Positions 59,301 to 64,000 of a DNA stretch of 64,000 bases are shown piece after piece (the first letter of the stretch is position 1; each line of letters begins with the position of its first letter). The stretch is from Megachile rotundata (taxonomy: Eukaryota > Arthropoda > Insecta > Hymenoptera > Megachilidae): positions 62,001 through 126,000 of the forward strand of contig NW_027473617.1 in NCBI RefSeq assembly GCF_050947335.1. Reading direction: 5' to 3'. The notes beneath the pieces are model-generated. The model ran no database searches and was not told where the DNA came from. It saw only the letters and a program-made list of their open reading frames with translations. The position numbers and the translations under genes were made by a program.

Positions 59301-61651
59301 GAAAATGAGCATAATTCGTTCAAAACGAGAAAAATTGTTCATTGTGGTGTTGAATTGTGCTCAGTTACGATAACTTAACATAAGTAGATAGTACAGACTC
59401 GAATTACAGCGGATATGTGCGAATTAGAGGCTGAATCGTTCGAAAATGAGCAAAATTCGTTCAAAACGAGCAAAATTGTTCATTGTGGTGTTGAATTGTG
59501 CTCAGTTACGATAACTTAACATAACTAGATAGTACAGAGTCGAATTACAGCGGATATGTGCGAATTAGAGGCTGAATCGTGCGAAAATGAGCAAAATTCG
59601 TTCAAAACGAGCAAAATTCGTGCAAAACGAGCAAAATTGTTCATTGTGGTGTTGAATTGTGCTCAGATAGGATAACTTAACATAACTAGATAGTACAGAG
59701 TCGAATTACAGCGGATATGTGCGAATTAGAGGCTGAATCGTTCGAAAGTGAGCAAAATTCGTTCAAAACGATCAAAATGGTTCATTGTGGTGTTGAATTG
59801 TGCTCAGTTACGATAACTTAACATGACTAGATAGTACAGAGTCGAATTACAGCGGATATGTGCGAATTAGAGGCTGAATCGTGCGAAAATGAGCATAATT
59901 CGTTCAAAACGAGCAAAATTGTTCATTGTGGTGCTGAATTGTGCTCAGATAGGATAAGTTAACATAACTAGATAGTACAGAGTCGAATTACAGCGGATAT
60001 GTGCGAATTAGAGGCTGAATCGTGCGAAAATGAGCATAATTCGTGCAAAACGTGCAAAATTGTTCATTGTGGTGTTGAATTGTGCTCAGATAGGATAACT
60101 TAACATAACTAGATAGTACAGAGTCGAATTACAGCGGATATGTGCGAATTAGAGGCTGAATCGTTCGATAATGAGCAAAATTCGTTCAAAACGAGCAAAA
60201 TTCGTGCAAAACGAGCAAAATTGTTCATTGTGGTGTTGAATTGTGCTCAGATAGGATAACTCAACATAACTAGATAGTACAGAGTCGAATTACAGCGGAT
60301 ATGTGCGAATTAGAGGCTGAATCGTGCGAAAATGAGCATAATTCGTTCAAAACGATCAAAATTGTTCATTGTGGTGTTGAATTGTGCTCAGTTATGATAA
60401 CTTAACATGACTAGATAGTACAGAGTCGAATTACAGCGGATATGTGCGAATTAGAGGCTGAATCGTGCGAAAATGAGCATAATTCGTTCAAAACGATCAA
60501 AATTGTTCATTGTGGTGTTGAATTGTGCTCAGTTACGATAACTTAACATGACTAGATAGTACAGAGTCGAATTACAGCGGATATGTGCGAATTAGAGGCT
60601 GAATCGTGCGAAAATGAGCATAATTCGTTCAAAACGAGCAAAATTGTTCATTGTGGTGTTGAATTGTGCTCAGTTACGATAACTTAACATAACTAGATAG
60701 TACAGAGTCGAATTACAGCGGATATGTGCGAATTAGAGGCTGAATCGTTCGAAAATGAGCAAAATTCGTTCAAAACGAGCAAAATTGTTCATTGTGGTGT
60801 TGAATTGTGCTCAGTTACGATAACTTAACATGACTAGATAGTACAGAGTCGAATTACAGCGGATATGTGCGAATTAGAGGCTGAATCGTGCGAAAATGAG
60901 CATAATTCGATTAAAACGATCAAAATTGCTCATTGTGGTGTTGAATTGTGCTCAGTTATGATAACTTAACATGACTAGATAGTACAGAGTCGAATTACAG
61001 CGGATATGTGCGAATTAGAGGCTGAATCGTGCGAAAATGAGCATAATTCGTTCAAAACGATCAAAATTGTTCATTGTGGTGTTGAATTGTGCTCAGTTAC
61101 GATAACTTAACATGACTAGATAGTACAGAGTCGAATTACAGCGGATATGTGCGAATTAGAGGCTGAATCGTGCGAAAATGAGCATAATTCGTTCAAAACG
61201 AGCAAAATTGTTCATTGTGGTGTTGAATTGTGCTCAGTTACGATAACTTAACATAACTAGATAGTACAGAGTCGAATTACAGCGGATATGTGCGAATTAG
61301 AGGCTGAATCGTGCGAAAATGAGCATAATTCGTTCAAAACGTGCAAAATTGTTCATTGTGGTGTTGAATTGTGCTCAGTTACGATAACTTAACATAACTA
61401 GATAGTACAGAGTCGAATTACAGCGGATATGTGCGAATTAGAGGCTGAATCGTTCGAAAATGAGCAAAATTCGTTCAAAACGAGCAAAATTGTTCATTGT
61501 GGTGTTGAATTGTGCTCAGTTACGATAACTTAACATGACTAGATAGTACAGAGTCGAATTACAGCGGATATGTGCGAATTAGAGGCTGAATCGTTCGAAA
61601 ATGAGCAAAATTCGTGCAAAACGAGCAAAATTGTTCATTGTGGTGTTGAAT
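59301..61651 (+). repeat. Beta-rich stretch between the 4612-bp copies
   Basis: Mostly 141-bp monomers, including CAGACTCG (59394), ATAACTCAACATAAC (60260), and TTATG monomers near 60.39 and 60.96 kb. Private changes: ACGAGAAAAATTG (about 59327), AAAATGGTTCATTG (59775), GTGCTGAATTG (about 59932) and TTCGATAATGAGC (60161-60170). No gene or unique DNA. Confidence 0.8.
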
Positions 61652-63954
61652 TGTGCTCAGATAGGATAACTTAACATAACTAGATAGTACAGAGTCGAAT
61701 TACAGAGGATATGTGCGAATTAGAGGCTGAATCGTTCGAAAATGAGCAAAATTCGTTCAAAACGAGCAAAATTCGTGCAAAACGAGCAAAATTGTTCATT
61801 GTGGTGTTGAATTGTGATCAGATAGGATAACTTAACATAACTAGATAGTACAGAGTCGAATTACAGCGGATATGTGCGAATTAGAGGCTGAATCGTGCGA
61901 AAATGAGCATAATTCGATTAAAACGATGAAAATTGCTCATTGTGGTGTTGAATTGGGCTCAGTTATGATAACTTAACATGACTAGATAGTACAGAGTCGA
62001 ATTACAGCGGATATGTGCGAACTAGAGGCTGAATCGTGCGAAAATGAGCATAATTCGTTCAAAACGAGCAAAATTGTTCATTGTGGTGTTGAATTGTGCT
62101 CAGTTACGATAACTTAACATAACTAGATAGTACAGAGTCGAATTACAGCGGATATGTGCGAATTAGAGGCTGAATCGTTCGAAAATGAGCAAAATTCGTT
62201 CAAAACGAGCAAAATTCGTGCAAAACGAGCAAAATTGTTCATTGTGGTGTTGAATTGTGCTCAGATAGGATAACTTAACATAACTAGATAGTACAGAGTC
62301 GAATTACAGCGGATATGTGCGAATTAGAGGCTGAATCGTGCGAAAATGAGCATAATTCGTTCAAAACGATCAAAATTGTTCATTGTGGTGTTGTATTGTG
62401 CTCAGTTACGATAACTTAACATGACTAGATAGTACAGAGTCGAATTACAGCGGATATGTGCGAATTAGAGGCTGAATCGTGCGAAAATGAGCATAATTCG
62501 TTCAAAACGATCAAAATTGTTCATTGTTGTGTTGAATTGTGCTCAGTTACGATAACTTAACATGACTAGATAGTACAGAGTCGAATTACAGCGGATATGT
62601 GCGAATTAGAGGCTGAATCGTGCGAAAATGAGCATAATTCGTTCAAAACGATCAAAATTGTTCATTGTGGTGTTGAATTGTGCTCAGATAGGATAACTTA
62701 ACATAACTAGATAGTACAGAGTCGAATTACAGCGGATATGTGCGAATTAGAGGCTGAATCGTGCGAAAATGAGCATAATTCGATTAAAACGATCAAAATT
62801 GCTGATTGTGGTGTTGAATTGTGCTCAGTTATGATAACTCAACATGACTAGATAGTACAGAGTCGAATTACAGCGGATATGTGCGAATTAGAGGCTGAAT
62901 CGTGCGAAAATGAGCATAATTCGTTCAAAACGATCAAAATTGTTCATTGTGGTGTTGAATTGTGCTCAGTTACGATAACTTAACATGACTAGATAGTACA
63001 GAGTCGAATTACAGCGGATATGTGCGAATTAGAGGCTGAATCGTGCGAAAATGAGCATAATTCGTTCAAAACGAGCAAAATTGTTCATTGTGGTGTTGAA
63101 TTGTGCTCAGATAGGATAAGTTAACATAACTAGATAGTACAGAGTCGAATTACAGCGGATATGTGCGAATTAGAGGCTGAATCGTGCGAAAATGAGCATA
63201 ATTCGTTCAAAAAGTGCAAAATTGTTCATTGTGGTGTTGAATTGTGCTCAGTTACGATAACTTAACATGACTAGATAGTACAGAGTCGAATTACAGCGGA
63301 TATGTGCGAATTAGAGGCTGAATCGTTCGAAAATGAGCAAAATTCGTTCAAAACGAGCAAAATTCGTGCAAAACGAGCAAAATTGTTCATTGTGGTGTTG
63401 AATTGTGCTCAGATAGGATAACTTAACATAACTAGATAGTACAGAGTCGAATTACAGCGGATATATGCGAATTAGAGGCTGAATCGTGCGAAAATGAGCA
63501 TAATTCGATTAAAACGATGAAAATTGCTCATTGTGGTGTTGAATTGTGTTCAGTTATGATAACTTAACATGACTAGATAGTACAGAGTCGAATTACAGCG
63601 GATATGTGCGAACTAGAGGCTGAATCGTGCGAAAATGAGCATAATTCGTTCAAAACGATCAAAATTGTTCATTGTGGTGTTGAATTGTGCTCAGTTACGA
63701 TAACTTAACATGACTAGATAGTACAGAGTCGAATTACAGCGGATATGTGCGAATTAGAGGCTGAATCGTGCGAAAATGAGCATAATTCGTTCAAAACGAG
63801 CAAAATTGTTCATTGTGGTGTTGAATTGTGCTCAGATAGGATAAGTTAACATAACTAGATAGTACAGAGTCGAATTACAGCGGATATGTGCGAATTAGAG
63901 GCTGAATCGTGCGAAAATGAGCATAATTCGTTCAAAACGTGCAAAATTGTTCAT
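61652..63954 (+). repeat. 4612-bp-offset segment, right copy
   Basis: Partner of 57040-59300 and still in register at the window edge. ATAAGTTAAC at 63119 and 63844 are 725 bp apart. Private changes: CAAAAAGTGC (near 63208), GATATATGCG (63461-63470) and GAATTGTGTTCAG (about 63546). Confidence 0.87.
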
Positions 63955-64000
63955 TGTGGTGTTGAATTGTGCTCAGTTACGATAACTTAACATAAGTAGA
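63955..64000 (+). repeat. Partial monomer cut by the window edge
   Basis: TGTGGTGTTGAATTG to CATAAGTAGA, a beta-left monomer with the CATAAGTAG mark also seen at 59381. It shows that the array continues to the right. Confidence 0.95.

Larger units (their letters stand above)
1..64000 (+). repeat. Satellite DNA array, 141-bp monomer with 20-bp length steps
   Basis: The whole window is a head-to-tail tandem array. Monomer starts, taken at TGTGGTG, fall at 1, 142, 303, 444, 585, 726, 867, 1028 and so on, giving lengths of 141 or 161 bp. Every marker-to-marker distance measured across the window fits 141n + 20k, which gives about 434 monomers and 138 extra 20-bp units. The first monomer has 20 C, 35 G, 47 A and 39 T, so the + strand is G-rich relative to C. 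All three frames on both strands meet stop codons in each monomer (for example TAA, TTAA and TAG within GATAACTTAACATAACTAG), so the array is non-coding. No transposon, gene or unique spacer interrupts it. Known arrays of this kind are eukaryotic centromeric, pericentromeric or subtelomeric heterochromatin. Which of these this is, and the species, cannot be told from the window. Confidence 0.98.

Noticed and set aside
1..64000. CRISPR array
   Set aside because: Spacing is regular, but there are no unique spacers: all 141-161 bp recur. Repeat length and lack of cas genes also exclude it.
1..64000. Protein-coding repeat gene (Balbiani-ring, silk or mucin type)
   Set aside because: Stops occur in all three frames on each strand within every monomer (GATAACTTAACATAACTAGATAG region on the + strand), and 20-bp steps shift frame. 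Only short open stretches exist.
1..64000. Telomeric repeats or rDNA spacer
   Set aside because: No TTAGG, TTAGGG, TTTAGGG or similar short repeats and no rRNA sequence were seen.
1..64000. Insertion sequence, retroelement or viral remnant
   Set aside because: No target-site duplications, terminal repeats, poly-A tail, coding fragments or break in the monomer phase were found.
1..64000. Naming the species or a known satellite family
   Set aside because: I do not recognise the monomer. A search of satellite and repeat databases and of genome assemblies would decide; I cannot run it.

Overview
The whole window is one uninterrupted head-to-tail satellite DNA array. I see no protein-coding gene, RNA gene, transposon, CRISPR array or unique sequence in 64 kb. 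The array enters and leaves the window inside the repeat, and every monomer is on the same strand. The sequence is AT-rich: the first monomer has 55 G+C in 141 bases (39%). This is what constitutive heterochromatin of a eukaryotic chromosome looks like (centromeric, pericentromeric or subtelomeric). I cannot name the species or the satellite family.

The monomer is 141 bp. It holds a variable 5' part, a nearly invariant core of about 50 bp, and a 3' block of 20-bp subunits. Two subunits give 141 bp, three give 161 bp and four give 181 bp (five cases found). Every spacing I measured between diagnostic variants fits 141n + 20k bp, so single-base indels appear to be absent or very rare. On that rule the window holds about 434 complete monomers with about 138 extra 20-bp units, plus a partial monomer from 63955. 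Two sequence families recur: alpha (ATAGG ... CATAAC) and beta (TTACG ... CATGAC), with a TTACG/CATAAC intermediate.

Layout by higher-order repeat (HOR). 1-17 kb is a mosaic of segmental copies with offsets of 725, 2396, 5417, 5719 and 12384 bp, built round a five-monomer, 725-bp unit. 17.3-19.3 kb is a segment shared with 31-33 kb at about 14 kb distance, with its own 443-bp tandem duplication. 19.3-30.3 kb is a clean two-module array: X (1671 bp) and Y (1772 bp) alternate to give a 3443-bp, 23-monomer HOR, with one 282-bp dimer duplication. 30.3-38 kb is a mosaic with small tandem duplications (302, 1470 and 2034 bp). 38-44 kb carries a 3403-bp HOR. 44-64 kb carries related units of about 1.9-2.7 kb (1913, 1893, 2517, 2658) and a 4612-bp period that runs off the right edge. 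The share of long monomers falls from about 0.43 extra units per monomer in the 3443-bp HOR to about 0.16 in the last 7 kb.

The points most worth following are: a CENP-B-box-like motif inside the 20-bp subunit; A-tracts phased at 9/11 bp; strict 20-bp length steps round nucleosome-core size; a conserved ~50-bp core; a weak resemblance to tRNA/SINE A and B boxes; and a mutation trail that orders the amplification events.
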